A DNA stretch of 64,000 nt from Enterocloster bolteae. GTDB taxonomy: Bacteria > Bacillota > Clostridia > Lachnospirales > Lachnospiraceae. Below the pieces are notes generated by a model. The model was not told the DNA's origin, ran no database searches, and saw nothing but the letters and a program-made list of their open reading frames with translations. A program made the translations under genes and the position numbers. Shown one piece after another: positions 23,456-32,847 of the stretch (positions within the stretch are counted from its first letter, which is position 1; every line of letters starts with the position of its first letter). The stretch covers positions 1 through 64,000 of the forward strand of contig JAETNT010000001.1 in the NCBI GenBank assembly GCA_021772025.1, written 5' to 3'.

Positions 23456-25209
23456 AAGGACGTTTTTTTATAAAGCGCTTTTTAGAAAATGCTTTTTTAC
23501 TTCTAATCCCCATTTTGCTTATTGGCCCTTACAGCATTTATCAAATTAACAGAGAGAGCAGAAACTCACTGAGAAAGAGCAGCTACAGTATGCTTTATCA
23601 GATGGATGAAACCATGAACAGCCTTTTGGAGGAACTGGATAATGTTTATTATTATATCCGGTCTAATCCTTCTATTACCACCAGTCTGAAAAGCGCTTAC
23701 AACGAAAAGGAGCTTACCCTTAACAGCCTGCGAAATGTTAACAATATTTGCTCACTGCTGCGGTATTATATGTATACCAGCGAATATATTGAGACCATAT
23801 ATGTCTATTACTACAACAACAACGACAGGATTCTTGCGCCGGAAAAGGGGATGGTGTCAGCAGCGGCATATAAAGATACTGAATGGATTGCAGAAGCTAG
23901 GGAAGCAAAGGAAGATATTTGGCTGGATACGAAAATTGTTTCCAAAGATAAATATTCGGAACCGGCTCCTATGATTTATTACTTCCGCAAGCTGTATTCT
24001 ACGATTGATCCATCCAATCCCATCGGTGTTATTGCAGTGGAATATGACGGAAATGCTCTGATTCGGTATATGAATTCTTTGAGCCTGTATTCCGGACAGA
24101 CTATTGCAGTAGTAAACCGGGGGTGCCAGCCGCTGGCGGAAAACTATTCCATAGATTTGCAAGCGCTTGTAAATCGGGAAAAAGAGCCTCAATTAGGAGA
24201 ATTTGAATACTATGATACCGTGATAGAAGGGGAAAAGTACACGGTGTCTACGCTCCATTCCCAGCATATTCAAGATTTGGACTATGTCTCTGCAGTACCT
24301 ATCCGGAATGTGCTCCGTTCCTCCAGCCAATTTGCCAGAATATTTATTCTTCTGATATGCGGTGCGATTGCGATTTCTATAGTCTTGGCGGCTATCAGGG
24401 CCAGAAAGGATTATGAAAGTCTGGAAAATATTTTAGACCTGTTAAGCCATCCGGATCAGGCGCTGGTTAAGGAAGGGGAGCCTTCAGAAGCATTTTTAGA
24501 CCCATATAATTATATTACTTACAATATTATTAACCTGTTTATTCAGCAGGACTATTTAAAAATTCAGACATCTGAACAAAAATATAAGCTGCAGGCACTG
24601 GAGCTGTCTGCGCTTCAGCAGCAGATTAACCCTCATTTTCTTCATAATACGTTAAATACCATTTACTGGGAGGCCATCGGGTTAACCAAGGGCCCCAATA
24701 CCTGCTCGGAAATGCTTACCAGATTGGCTTCGATTATGCGGTATTCCTTGGGAAACCCAGAGGAAACGGTTACAGGGAAGGAAGAACTGGAGTATTTAAA
24801 AAGCTATGTTTATATCCAGACAAAACGGTACAACCATAAATTTGAAGTGGAATATGACGTGAGTCAAGAGGCAGCGGCCTGCCCTGTCCGAAAGATGATA
24901 TTGCAGCCATTAGTGGAAAACGCCATCAACCATGGAATAAAATCTCTGGACAAAGAAGGGATTATACGGCTGAAGATTCACCTGGGTCCCCGGGGACTTT
25001 ATATCAGCGTTTTGGATAATGGAGTGGGAATTGGAACGGAGGAATTAAGAATGTTAAAGGCATCCCTGGGAAACCGGGAGGAATACGGGGATCATATGGG
25101 ACTTGTCAATGTTCACAGAAGGTTGATTCTAAGCTATGGAGAGGGGGCCGGCCTTCACATAACGTCAAAAAAGGGACGTGGAACTTGCGTGTTTTTCAGG
25201 CTTCCTTAA
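23452..25209 (+). CDS. Sensor histidine kinase (YesM family)
   Basis: 585 residues. Membrane segments at ~10-30 and ~295-315 flank an extracellular sensor domain. The cytoplasmic part has the His_kinase (PF06580) motif LQQQINPHFLHNTLN with the phospho-acceptor His395, and an HATPase_c domain with QPLVENAINHGIK (N box) and DNGVGIG. YesM/YesN pairs usually sense extracellular carbohydrate and control neighbouring uptake genes. Overlaps the response-regulator gene by four bases. A terminator-like hairpin separates it from the transporter genes. Confidence 0.94.
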   Translation: MKGRFFIKRFLENAFLLLIPILLIGPYSIYQINRESRNSLRKSSYSMLYQMDETMNSLLEELDNVYYYIRSNPSITTSLKSAYNEKELTLNSLRNVNNICSLLRYYMYTSEYIETIYVYYYNNNDRILAPEKGMVSAAAYKDTEWIAEAREAKEDIWLDTKIVSKDKYSEPAPMIYYFRKLYSTIDPSNPIGVIAVEYDGNALIRYMNSLSLYSGQTIAVVNRGCQPLAENYSIDLQALVNREKEPQLGEFEYYDTVIEGEKYTVSTLHSQHIQDLDYVSAVPIRNVLRSSSQFARIFILLICGAIAISIVLAAIRARKDYESLENILDLLSHPDQALVKEGEPSEAFLDPYNYITYNIINLFIQQDYLKIQTSEQKYKLQALELSALQQQINPHFLHNTLNTIYWEAIGLTKGPNTCSEMLTRLASIMRYSLGNPEETVTGKEELEYLKSYVYIQTKRYNHKFEVEYDVSQEAAACPVRKMILQPLVENAINHGIKSLDKEGIIRLKIHLGPRGLYISVLDNGVGIGTEELRMLKASLGNREEYGDHMGLVNVHRRLILSYGEGAGLHITSKKGRGTCVFFRLP

Positions 25210-25227
25210 AAAGGCACGCGAAAGAGG

Positions 25228-25278
25228 AGATGTTGCAAAATGAACGAATTAGAAGGTTTATTTTGCAGCATCTTTTAT
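25228..25278 (+). terminator. Terminator after the two-component genes
   Basis: AGATGTTGCAAAAT pairs with ATTTTGCAGCATCT (one G-T pair) around an 18-base loop, followed by TTTAT. Its stem sequence is strikingly like that of the terminator at 60312-60359. Confidence 0.7.
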
Positions 25279-25426
25279 AATGAGCAGGAATCTAAAATAG
25301 TGATAGGATTGAAAAAATGATAGAAAACAGTGATATGGAAATAAAAATTGAGCTCGTACCGAAAAATGCCGGAATTTGCTATAGTGGATTTATCAAAGAA
25401 TTCTTATGAGAAAGAAGGGGACTTTT

Positions 25427-26773
25427 ATGAAAAAAAGATGGGTAAGACTGGCGGCAGGAGTAACGGCGGCGGTTATGCTGGCAGGCTGCGGAGCCGGAAA
25501 CGGCAAACAGCAGGATGCAAAAGATACTTCCGCAGCAGTGCAGGAGTCTGCAGAAAACAATGGGACAGAAGGAGAAAAGGTGACAATCCGCTGCTCCTGG
25601 TGGGGCGGAGATGCAAGACATCAGGCTATGTTAAACGCTATTGAGCTGTATCAGGAAAAAAATCCCAATGTAGTGGTGGAGGGCGAATACCAGGGATTTG
25701 ACGGCTATTATGAGAAAATGATGACAACTTTATCCAGCGGAACGGCGCCGGATGTAATGCTGTTTAAGAAAGAATGGCTGGCAGACGTTCAGGGCGCAAA
25801 GCACTATCTGGCAGATCTGGAGCAGCTTCCGATAGATACGTCTACCTTGGCGGAAGGACTTCTGGAAAAGTCCGGCATGTATAAAGGAGAAGCAATTCTA
25901 TTTCCGTGCACCGTTACAGGCCAAGTTATGTATGTCAATAAAGATTTTGCCTCAACCTTCGGGATCGAGCTGGATAAAACCTATAGCTGGGACGAGTTTA
26001 TGGCGCTTGGACAGGCGGTGCATGAGGCGGATGGAGATGCTTACCTGATGACTGCAGACATTGATGTACTGAACCGCCTGATCATTCCGGCATATATCGG
26101 TCAGGTGACAGGGGGAAGTCTGGTAAACGAAGAAACCTATGAGCTGAATTTTACGAAAGAGCAGATGGAAGAAGCTTTCCAACTGATTTTAAATCTTTAT
26201 GATACCAATACACTAGAACCTTTTGGCGAGGGCGCAGTTTTTTCTGGACAGATGGATCAGAATACAAAATGGGTAAATGGTAAGATTGGCCTTCTTTTAG
26301 ATATTACCGGAGGGTTGGCAAAGTATAAAGCGTCCGTCTCATCTGAACTGGATGTACTTCCGATTCCCAGAAACAAGGATGCAAAATCCAGCGGTGTAGA
26401 TTTTGCAGGAAATACCGGCTTTTGCATCAATGATAATTCTGCCTCCAAAGAGGAGGCCGCAAAATTTTTAGACTTTTTGTTAAACGATCCTGAGGCGGCC
26501 TTGATTATTAAGGACAATTATGGATATAATTCCACCTCAACTGCTATTAAGGCTTTGGAAGAAAAAGGAGAGGTGGATGCAACTTTGAAAAAAGCGATTG
26601 AGATTGCTCAGCCAGACTCTATGACCATCAACGCAATCAGCATTAATACAGAGCTGGAGACGGTGAGAAAAGACATTCTCCAGGAAGTTATTTATCACGA
26701 TATTACGCCGGCAAAAGCAGCGGAAGAGATTGTAACTCAGTATCAGGAGCTTCTTTCTGAACTTAGAAATTGA
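25427..26773 (+). CDS. ABC transporter substrate-binding lipoprotein (CUT1-type)
   Basis: 448 residues. Signal peptide MKKRWVRLAAGVTAAVMLAGC with lipobox LAGC, then a family 1 solute-binding fold (EGEYQGFDGYYEKMMTTLSSGTAPDVMLF). ATG at 25427 is preferred over 25406 because AGAAGGGG lies about six bases upstream and the signal peptide starts there. Followed by two permeases, an unknown protein, a GH28 enzyme and a sulfatase, so the ligand is probably a uronate-containing, possibly sulfated oligosaccharide (inference). Confidence 0.93.
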   Translation: MKKRWVRLAAGVTAAVMLAGCGAGNGKQQDAKDTSAAVQESAENNGTEGEKVTIRCSWWGGDARHQAMLNAIELYQEKNPNVVVEGEYQGFDGYYEKMMTTLSSGTAPDVMLFKKEWLADVQGAKHYLADLEQLPIDTSTLAEGLLEKSGMYKGEAILFPCTVTGQVMYVNKDFASTFGIELDKTYSWDEFMALGQAVHEADGDAYLMTADIDVLNRLIIPAYIGQVTGGSLVNEETYELNFTKEQMEEAFQLILNLYDTNTLEPFGEGAVFSGQMDQNTKWVNGKIGLLLDITGGLAKYKASVSSELDVLPIPRNKDAKSSGVDFAGNTGFCINDNSASKEEAAKFLDFLLNDPEAALIIKDNYGYNSTSTAIKALEEKGEVDATLKKAIEIAQPDSMTINAISINTELETVRKDILQEVIYHDITPAKAAEEIVTQYQELLSELRN

Positions 26774-26810
26774 ATTGCCGAAACAAGCTAAATCAGGGGA
26801 GAATATACAC

Positions 26811-27737
26811 ATGACAGGGCTGAAACAAAAAAGTACCGGTGCAAAGCTGCGCCGGTACCCCCGGAATTGGAAGTGGGGAATCTTATTCATCAGTCCCTGG
26901 ATTCTTGGATTTTTTGGATTGCAGCTATATCCGCTGCTGCAGTCCTTCTATTATTCATTTACGGATTTTTCTATTTTGTCAGACGGGAAATGGATTGGAA
27001 TTCAGAATTACAGGGAGCTGTTTACCAAAGATCGGTATTTTTGGAAATCGTTTATTTTAACTATTAAGTACGCAGTGATGACAGTGCCTATGAAACTGGT
27101 TTTTGCCCTGTTTATTGCTATGATTCTTAATATGAAGCTGAAATGCATTAATATTTTTCGAACCATTTATTATCTTCCCAGTATAATGGGAGGAAGCGTG
27201 GCAGTGTCCATATTGTGGAAATTCATGTTTATGAAGGACGGCATTGTAAATCAGCTTTTCAGTGTGTTTGGGATTCCGGCGGTTAACTGGCTGGGGATGC
27301 CGGATACGGCGCTGTTTACCATCAGTCTGCTGGTGGTGTGGCAGTTTGGCTCGTCCATGGTCTTATTTTTGGCAGGACTAAAAAATGTGCCTCAAGAACT
27401 TTATGAAGCGGCATCTGTGGATGGAGCAGGGAAAATCCGGCAGTTTTTTACCATAACTCTGCCTATGATTTCGCCGATTATTCTCTTTAATTTTATGATG
27501 CAGACAATTAATGCGCTGCAGGAATTTACGGCAGTTTCCGTTATCACAAATGGAGGACCCAACCACGGAACCTATCTTCTGGGGCTGAAAATTTATGAGG
27601 ACGCATTTTCTACTCTAAAAATGGGGTATGCATCGGCCACTTCATGGATTCTCTTTCTGGTGGTTCTGCTTGTTACCTCAATGCTGTTTAAAAGCTCAGA
27701 CGCATGGGTATTTTACAATGACGGAGGAGCGGACTGA
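26811..27737 (+). CDS. Sugar ABC transporter permease (MalF-like)
   Basis: 308 residues with six membrane segments; EAA loop LYEAASVDGAGKIRQFFTITLPMISPII. ATG at 26811 is used because GGGGAG lies nine bases upstream; the longer frame begins at TTG 26775 without a ribosome site. The stop overlaps the next start as TGATG. Partner of the following permease. Confidence 0.93.
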   Translation: MTGLKQKSTGAKLRRYPRNWKWGILFISPWILGFFGLQLYPLLQSFYYSFTDFSILSDGKWIGIQNYRELFTKDRYFWKSFILTIKYAVMTVPMKLVFALFIAMILNMKLKCINIFRTIYYLPSIMGGSVAVSILWKFMFMKDGIVNQLFSVFGIPAVNWLGMPDTALFTISLLVVWQFGSSMVLFLAGLKNVPQELYEAASVDGAGKIRQFFTITLPMISPIILFNFMMQTINALQEFTAVSVITNGGPNHGTYLLGLKIYEDAFSTLKMGYASATSWILFLVVLLVTSMLFKSSDAWVFYNDGGAD

Positions 27738-28576
27738 TGAGAAAAGGACAACACAAAATAGGCGCTTATTTTATTTTGGTTTGTGTGGGAATTCTGATGG
27801 TTTATCCGCTGGTATGGTTGTTTTTTGCAACCTTTAAATCCAATCAGGAGCTATTTGGAAGCCTGTCTCTTTGGCCAAAGGAATTTTTAACAGACGGACT
27901 CATAAAAGGCTGGAAAGCCAGCGGGCAATTTACTTATACCAGATTCTATCTCAATACCTTTTTCATGGTAATTCCAACGGTTTTGTTTACCGTTGCTTCT
28001 ACCGGAATTGTGTCCTATGGATTTGCAAGATTCCAATTTCCGGGGAAAAAGCTTTTGTTTTTGCTGATGCTTTCCACATTGATGCTGCCGGACTCGGTAA
28101 TTATTATTCCCCGGTATGTACTGTTTAACAAATTCGGATGGGTGGACACTTACCTTCCATTTTGGATTCCCGGACTTTTAGCCTGCTATCCCTTTTTCAT
28201 CTTTATGCAGGTACAGTTTTTAAGAGGAATTCCCAAAGAGCTGGACGAGTCTGCCTGGGTTGACGGATGCAATCCTTTTATGACATATGTAAAAATTTTA
28301 TTTCCGCTGATGAAGCCGGCAATTTTTTCTGTAACAATTTTTCAGTTTTTGTGGAGATGGAATGACTATTTTAATAATTTGATCTATATTAGTAGTGTAA
28401 AAAACTATACACTATCTTTGGCTCTGAAAATGTCCATTGACGGAACCGGAGCTGTAACCCAGTGGAATCAGGTGCTGAGCATGTCATTCCTTTCTATGAT
28501 CCCGCCCACCCTTCTTTACTTTTTCGCTCAGAAATATTTTGTAGAGGGAATTACTGCCGGAGGGGTAAAAGGATGA
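27737..28576 (+). CDS. Sugar ABC transporter permease (MalG-like)
   Basis: 279 residues, six membrane segments; EAA-type loop LDESAWVDGCNPFMTYVKILFPLMKP. Ends YFVEGITAGGVKG, the usual C terminus of these permeases. The stop codon overlaps the start of the next gene by four bases (ATGA), tying the unknown protein at 28573 to the transporter. No ATPase gene accompanies it. Confidence 0.94.
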   Translation: MRKGQHKIGAYFILVCVGILMVYPLVWLFFATFKSNQELFGSLSLWPKEFLTDGLIKGWKASGQFTYTRFYLNTFFMVIPTVLFTVASTGIVSYGFARFQFPGKKLLFLLMLSTLMLPDSVIIIPRYVLFNKFGWVDTYLPFWIPGLLACYPFFIFMQVQFLRGIPKELDESAWVDGCNPFMTYVKILFPLMKPAIFSVTIFQFLWRWNDYFNNLIYISSVKNYTLSLALKMSIDGTGAVTQWNQVLSMSFLSMIPPTLLYFFAQKYFVEGITAGGVKG

Positions 28577-29235
28577 TAGAACGCAGAGAATATCGAGGGT
28601 GTTTAAAAGAGGATTGCCGTGAGGAGGAATTAAAGATTGTGTTGAACCAGGCAGAAGAACGGGCAGAGGAATTGATTCAAACCGGGAGCCTGCTGTCCGT
28701 ATCCATGTACCGGTTCAGAAAAATGTGCTTTCTGTATTGTGAGGCTGAGGGGATTCCTTCTCAGCCGGAAAGCGCTTTTTCTATGCTGATTCCGTTTCTG
28801 GAGCTTTGGCCGGAAGAAACCGGAAAGATCTGCTGGGCGCCTATGTATCCGGTTTATTACCACTGCATTCCGGAAGAGCCGGAAAACTGGATGAGAGGGC
28901 GAAAAGGAAAAGAAAGGATCGGACGCATTGCCTTTCTAAAGGAAGAAAAACTGACCTCTTATGTGTACTGGCATAAGGCGCTGGTAGAGGAAGGCCTGTT
29001 CTGCGGGGATCGATATCAGTTTATTTCTCTTCATGAAAATGTTCTGTTTTCCTATTATGAAGAGCCGAAAACCATGGCTAATATCCGGGGCGTTAAGGAA
29101 TCGTCTGCAATTATCGAACAGTGGAAAGATCAGGATCCTAAGGGCCATTTTTACAGGGAAAAGACAGGAGGAGAGAATTTTTACGTTATGAAAAAATTGC
29201 TGTCAGCAGGAAAGGAGGGAACCGATGGTTTATAA
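28573..29235 (+). CDS. Unknown protein, possibly duplicated ABM/rhamnose-mutarotase-like fold
   Basis: 220 residues, soluble, no signal peptide. Not matched to a named family. The C-terminal part (about 115-205) has the pattern of L-rhamnose mutarotase/dimeric alpha-beta barrel proteins: YVYWHKALVEEG, then DRYQFISLHENVLFSYYEEP and a Trp followed by charged residues. The N-terminal part (ELIQTGSLLSVSMYRFRKMCFLYCEAEG ... WAPMYPVYYHCIPE) looks like a degenerate copy of the same layout. Start overlaps the permease stop (ATGA), and its end overlaps the GH28 start by 11 bases, so it is tightly tied to uptake and cleavage of the same compound. A sugar mutarotase or sugar-binding role is plausible but unproven. 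Confidence 0.6.
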   Translation: MIERREYRGCLKEDCREEELKIVLNQAEERAEELIQTGSLLSVSMYRFRKMCFLYCEAEGIPSQPESAFSMLIPFLELWPEETGKICWAPMYPVYYHCIPEEPENWMRGRKGKERIGRIAFLKEEKLTSYVYWHKALVEEGLFCGDRYQFISLHENVLFSYYEEPKTMANIRGVKESSAIIEQWKDQDPKGHFYREKTGGENFYVMKKLLSAGKEGTDGL

Positions 29236-30505
29236 CATTTTAGATTACGGAGCTGATGGAAGCGGAAAGAAAAATTGTACATCTGCCATCCAACAGGCTA
29301 TTGATGTATGCAGTAAAACAGGAGGAAGAGTATATGTACCGGCCGGCCGCTTTCTGTCCGGCTTTTTGCGGATCCGTTCCAATGTTGAGCTGCATCTGGA
29401 GCAGGGGGCAGTGCTGATATCAGATCTGGAGAAGCAGGAAGGGGGATATTTTTTATATGCCTGCCATGAAAAGAATATTACCATTTCCGGCCAGGGACAG
29501 ATAGACGGCCAGGGAAGGCTGCGGTTTGCAGAGGACAACGGAGACGGGGGCTATCAGGAATGTCCCCTTAATGTGGAAGGGGAGCGGCCAAGAACCAGCT
29601 TTTTTGAGGATATTGAAAATCTTACGGTAAAAAACATAACATTTTATGATGCCGCTTTCTGGACCCTGCACATGGCCGGCTGCCGGAATGTACTGGTGGA
29701 CGGGATCCGGATTTTAAATAATGACAGAGGTCCTAATAATGATGGTATTGATCCGGACTGCTGCCGGAATGTGGTAGTTCAGAACTGCATCATTGAATCC
29801 GGAGATGACAGCATTGTGGTCAAGGCTACTAGGGAAATGAATGAAAGATATGGAGACTGCGAGAACGTTGTTATCCGGGGATGCATTCTTCATTCCAGAG
29901 ATTCGGCGCTGAAAATCGGTACGGAGAGCTGGGGCAATATCCGGAATATTATATTCAGCGACTGCGTGGTGAGAGATTGTTCCAGAGCGGTTGGGATTTG
30001 GTCCAGAGACGGAGGACGAATTTCCCATATTTATATTCATCACATTACGGGGAATACCAGACGGTATGCAGACTGTCCTCAGCGGGAGTTTGCCCCCAGG
30101 TGGTGGGGAAAAGGAGAGCCTATCTTTATATCCGCTACAAAAAGAAAAGACGGAGATCAGATTCCGGGGATGATCGAAAAAGTATTTGCGGATCATATTG
30201 ATTTTGAGTCAGAGTCCTGTATTTTCCTTGGAGGGGAAGCTTATGCCCCGATTCGTGAGATCCGTATTGAAAACGCGGTTATCCAATGGAAAAGACAGAG
30301 CCGTCATATTCCGGAACTCTTCGATGAACAGCCATCAGAGCGGGATGTCTATAACCATGAAATTCCCTGCATTTACGGAAGATTTGCCAGCAACGTAAAG
30401 ATTCAGGGGAGTTTTACCGTTGAAGAAAATTTAAGGGATATGATCCGAAAACTGGAAATCACAGAGGAATGTCAGGACTTTACGGTCAGAGAGGAGAAGA
30501 ACTAG
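29225..30505 (+). CDS. Glycoside hydrolase family 28 protein (polygalacturonase-like)
   Basis: 426 residues, parallel beta-helix. Opening DYGADGSGKKNCTSAIQQAIDVCSKTGGRVYVPAG is typical of GH28. Catalytic Asp motifs NNDGIDPD (~residue 169) and SGDDSIVVKA (~residue 192) are present, but the usual GHG motif is replaced by RDSALKIGTES and the RIK motif by WSRDGG, so the target is probably not plain pectin. No signal peptide, so it acts in the cytoplasm on imported oligosaccharides. AAGGAGG precedes the ATG; it overlaps the unknown protein upstream and abuts the sulfatase downstream. Confidence 0.88.
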   Translation: MVYNILDYGADGSGKKNCTSAIQQAIDVCSKTGGRVYVPAGRFLSGFLRIRSNVELHLEQGAVLISDLEKQEGGYFLYACHEKNITISGQGQIDGQGRLRFAEDNGDGGYQECPLNVEGERPRTSFFEDIENLTVKNITFYDAAFWTLHMAGCRNVLVDGIRILNNDRGPNNDGIDPDCCRNVVVQNCIIESGDDSIVVKATREMNERYGDCENVVIRGCILHSRDSALKIGTESWGNIRNIIFSDCVVRDCSRAVGIWSRDGGRISHIYIHHITGNTRRYADCPQREFAPRWWGKGEPIFISATKRKDGDQIPGMIEKVFADHIDFESESCIFLGGEAYAPIREIRIENAVIQWKRQSRHIPELFDEQPSERDVYNHEIPCIYGRFASNVKIQGSFTVEENLRDMIRKLEITEECQDFTVREEKN

Positions 30506-31942
30506 ATGGAAAAAAAGAATGTTTTAATGATTAGTGCGGATCAGTGGCCGGGCTTGTTTCTGGGATGCAGGGGACAAAAGGATATTATGACTCCCACATT
30601 GGATTATCTTGCACAAAATGGTATCCAGTTTGAAAATTGTTACAGCGAATGTCCGGTCTGCATTCCGGCAAGGAGAACATTGATGACCGGAACATCGCCC
30701 AAAAGCCATGGGGATCGGGTCTATTCCGACAGAATGAAAATGCCCCAAGTCCCGACTCTGGCCCAGGTATTTCGGGAAAATGGATACCAGACAATGGCAG
30801 TAGGAAAGCTTCATGTGTACCCCCAAAGAAACCGGATTGGATTTGAAGATGTCATTTTAATGGAAGAGGCCCGCTATGAGCTGGGGTGCGTAGATGATTA
30901 CCAGATTTGGCTGGGAGAAAATGGACATCCGGGCCAGGAATTTTTACACGGAATGGGAAACAATACTTATTATACAAGACCATGGCATTTAGAAGAAGAA
31001 TGTCATCCCACTAACTGGGCAACGAAAGAGATGATGCGGCAGATAAAACGGAAAGATCCTACGCGGCCGTTTTTCTTTTACTGTTCCTACCAGTTTCCGC
31101 ATCCGCCTCTGGTTCCGCTTCCTGCTTTTTGGGAAATGTACCGGGACGAAGAGATAGAAGGGCCGGCAGGGGAAGACTGGCTGGATGAAAGCTTTATCTT
31201 TAAGGCCCTCGGTTCTGAGGCGGAAAAATATTCCCCTAAGGAAAGACTGCGGGCCAGGAAGGCTTTTTTTGCTCAGTGCACGCACATTGATTATGAAATC
31301 CGGCTTCTGATAGGCACTTTGAAAGAGTGCGGCCTTTTAGACAATACAATTCTGGTGTTTACCTGCGATCACGGGGAGATGCTGTTCCGCCACAATATAG
31401 TAGGAAAGAGATGCTTTTATGAGGAATCAGCAAAGGTGCCGTTGATTCTGTCAGGAAAGCCGGTAGAGCAATACCGGGGGCGCAGAGAGAAAAAATTAGC
31501 TCAGCTGGGAGATGTCATGCCTACTCTGCTGGATCTGTGCGGGCTTCCGATCCCCGATACGGTAGAGGGAATTTCGCTGATGTCGGAAAAAGAACATCCG
31601 TATCTATACGGGGAGATAGGAGAAGATGAGAAAGCCACCCGAATGATCCGCTGGAAAAATTATAAACTGATTTACTATCCCTGCGGCAACAAATTCCAGC
31701 TATTTGACCTGGAGCGGAATCCGGATGAATCTCATGATTATATAAACGAAAAAGGGTATGAAACAATAGCGGAGCAGATGAAAGAATACTTAAAAGACAA
31801 TCTGTACGGAGGCGATATGGCTTGGCTGAAAGACGGAGAGCTTCAGGGGTATCAGCCGATTGTCCATCCGCCGAAAGCCGATTTCACGCTTTATAATCAG
31901 AGAGGTTATCACTGGCCGCCGCCGTTAAACGGTTCTAATTAG
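30506..31942 (+). CDS. Type I sulfatase (formylglycine-dependent, Cys-type)
   Basis: 478 residues. Metal-binding start MISADQWP, then the maturation motif C-I-P-A-R with Cys52 (VCIPARRTLMTG), which is converted to formylglycine by an anSME-type radical-SAM enzyme in anaerobes. The second metal site is in CDHGEMLFRH near residue 290. No signal peptide, so cytoplasmic. ATG follows the GH28 stop directly. Likely removes sulfate from the carbohydrate handled by the preceding genes. The maturase is not in this window. Confidence 0.92.
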   Translation: MEKKNVLMISADQWPGLFLGCRGQKDIMTPTLDYLAQNGIQFENCYSECPVCIPARRTLMTGTSPKSHGDRVYSDRMKMPQVPTLAQVFRENGYQTMAVGKLHVYPQRNRIGFEDVILMEEARYELGCVDDYQIWLGENGHPGQEFLHGMGNNTYYTRPWHLEEECHPTNWATKEMMRQIKRKDPTRPFFFYCSYQFPHPPLVPLPAFWEMYRDEEIEGPAGEDWLDESFIFKALGSEAEKYSPKERLRARKAFFAQCTHIDYEIRLLIGTLKECGLLDNTILVFTCDHGEMLFRHNIVGKRCFYEESAKVPLILSGKPVEQYRGRREKKLAQLGDVMPTLLDLCGLPIPDTVEGISLMSEKEHPYLYGEIGEDEKATRMIRWKNYKLIYYPCGNKFQLFDLERNPDESHDYINEKGYETIAEQMKEYLKDNLYGGDMAWLKDGELQGYQPIVHPPKADFTLYNQRGYHWPPPLNGSN

Positions 31943-32113
31943 GGAATGAATGGTTAAATGAACCCCTTCCTTTTGAATCGGTTGTGTGTATATTCAGCCA
32001 ATTATTACAGATAATAGAAGTAAAGCCTGTAAAACTTACATTTTTGGAGGTGCGCCCGCAAACGGGTGCAGGAAGGTTTATACACAAAATACGACAAAAT
32101 GGAGGACTTGTTC

Positions 32114-32662
32114 ATGAAAGCAACTGGAATAGTAAGAAGAATCGATGATCTGGGACGAGTGGTAATCCCTAAGGAAATCCGCAGAACTCTGAGATTAAGA
32201 GAAGGAACCCCTCTGGAAATTTTTACCGACAGAGAAGGAGAAATTATTTTAAAGAAATATTCCCCTATGGTAGAACTGACCGCTTTTGCAGGCCAGTATG
32301 CAGATGCTATGGCCCAGTCTACCGGAATGATGGTCTGCATTACGGATCGGGATCAGGTAGTAGCCGCGGCCGGAGGAGCCAGAAAAGAACTGCTGCAAAA
32401 ACCTATCAGCCATCAGCTGGAAAACGTGATTCAGGAACGGGCGGCCGTCACTGCGGGGAAAGATGACAAAAGCTTTATTTCTCTGACATCAGAACCGCTG
32501 GAAGGAATTACCGCTCAGGTGATCGCTCCTATTATCTGTGAAGGCGATGCTATTGGCGCGGTTATTATACTGAGCCGGGAGCCAAGGGTCAGATTCGGAG
32601 AAATGGAAATGAAACTGGCTGCTACCGCAGCCGGATTTTTAGGGAGACAGATGGAAAGTTGA
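32114..32662 (+). CDS. spoVT: Stage V sporulation protein T (AbrB-type regulator)
   Basis: 182 residues. The N-terminal AbrB/MazE swapped-hairpin domain reads ATGIVRRIDDLGRVVIPKEIRRTLRLREGTPLEIF, followed by a GAF-like C-terminal domain, exactly the SpoVT layout. In Bacillus it tunes forespore sigma-G gene expression. ATG at 32114 has GGAGG eight bases upstream; a longer frame from 32066 adds 16 residues that the family lacks. In many spore-formers this gene is close to pth-mfd; here it is about 24 kb away. Confidence 0.95.
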   Translation: MKATGIVRRIDDLGRVVIPKEIRRTLRLREGTPLEIFTDREGEIILKKYSPMVELTAFAGQYADAMAQSTGMMVCITDRDQVVAAAGGARKELLQKPISHQLENVIQERAAVTAGKDDKSFISLTSEPLEGITAQVIAPIICEGDAIGAVIILSREPRVRFGEMEMKLAATAAGFLGRQMES

Positions 32663-32712
32663 TGCAAATTCAGCAAAATATGCCACAGGTGTGTTTTACT
32701 GAATTCTGAAAT

Positions 32713-32764
32713 AATACGAAACAGGAGCCGGCCGAACAGAAGCAGCCGGCTCCTGTTTCGTATT
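32713..32764 (+). terminator. Terminator-like hairpin after spoVT
   Basis: Perfect 20-base stem (AATACGAAACAGGAGCCGGC with its complement) around a 12-base loop. No long T-run follows, so it may rely on stem stability. It lies 50 bases past the spoVT stop. Confidence 0.7.
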
Positions 32765-32818
32765 GCCGTAACCGTAGCATATACTTTAGTAATAAACACC
32801 ATTATTGTAAAAGCGAGA

Positions 32819-32847
32819 TCGACAAAATACAGAAGATATGCTATAAT
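32819..32847 (+). promoter_or_regulatory. Candidate promoter of the chemoreceptor gene
   Basis: TCGACA (32819-32824), 17-base spacer, TATAAT (32842-32847), about 95 bases upstream of the start codon. Confidence 0.6.
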
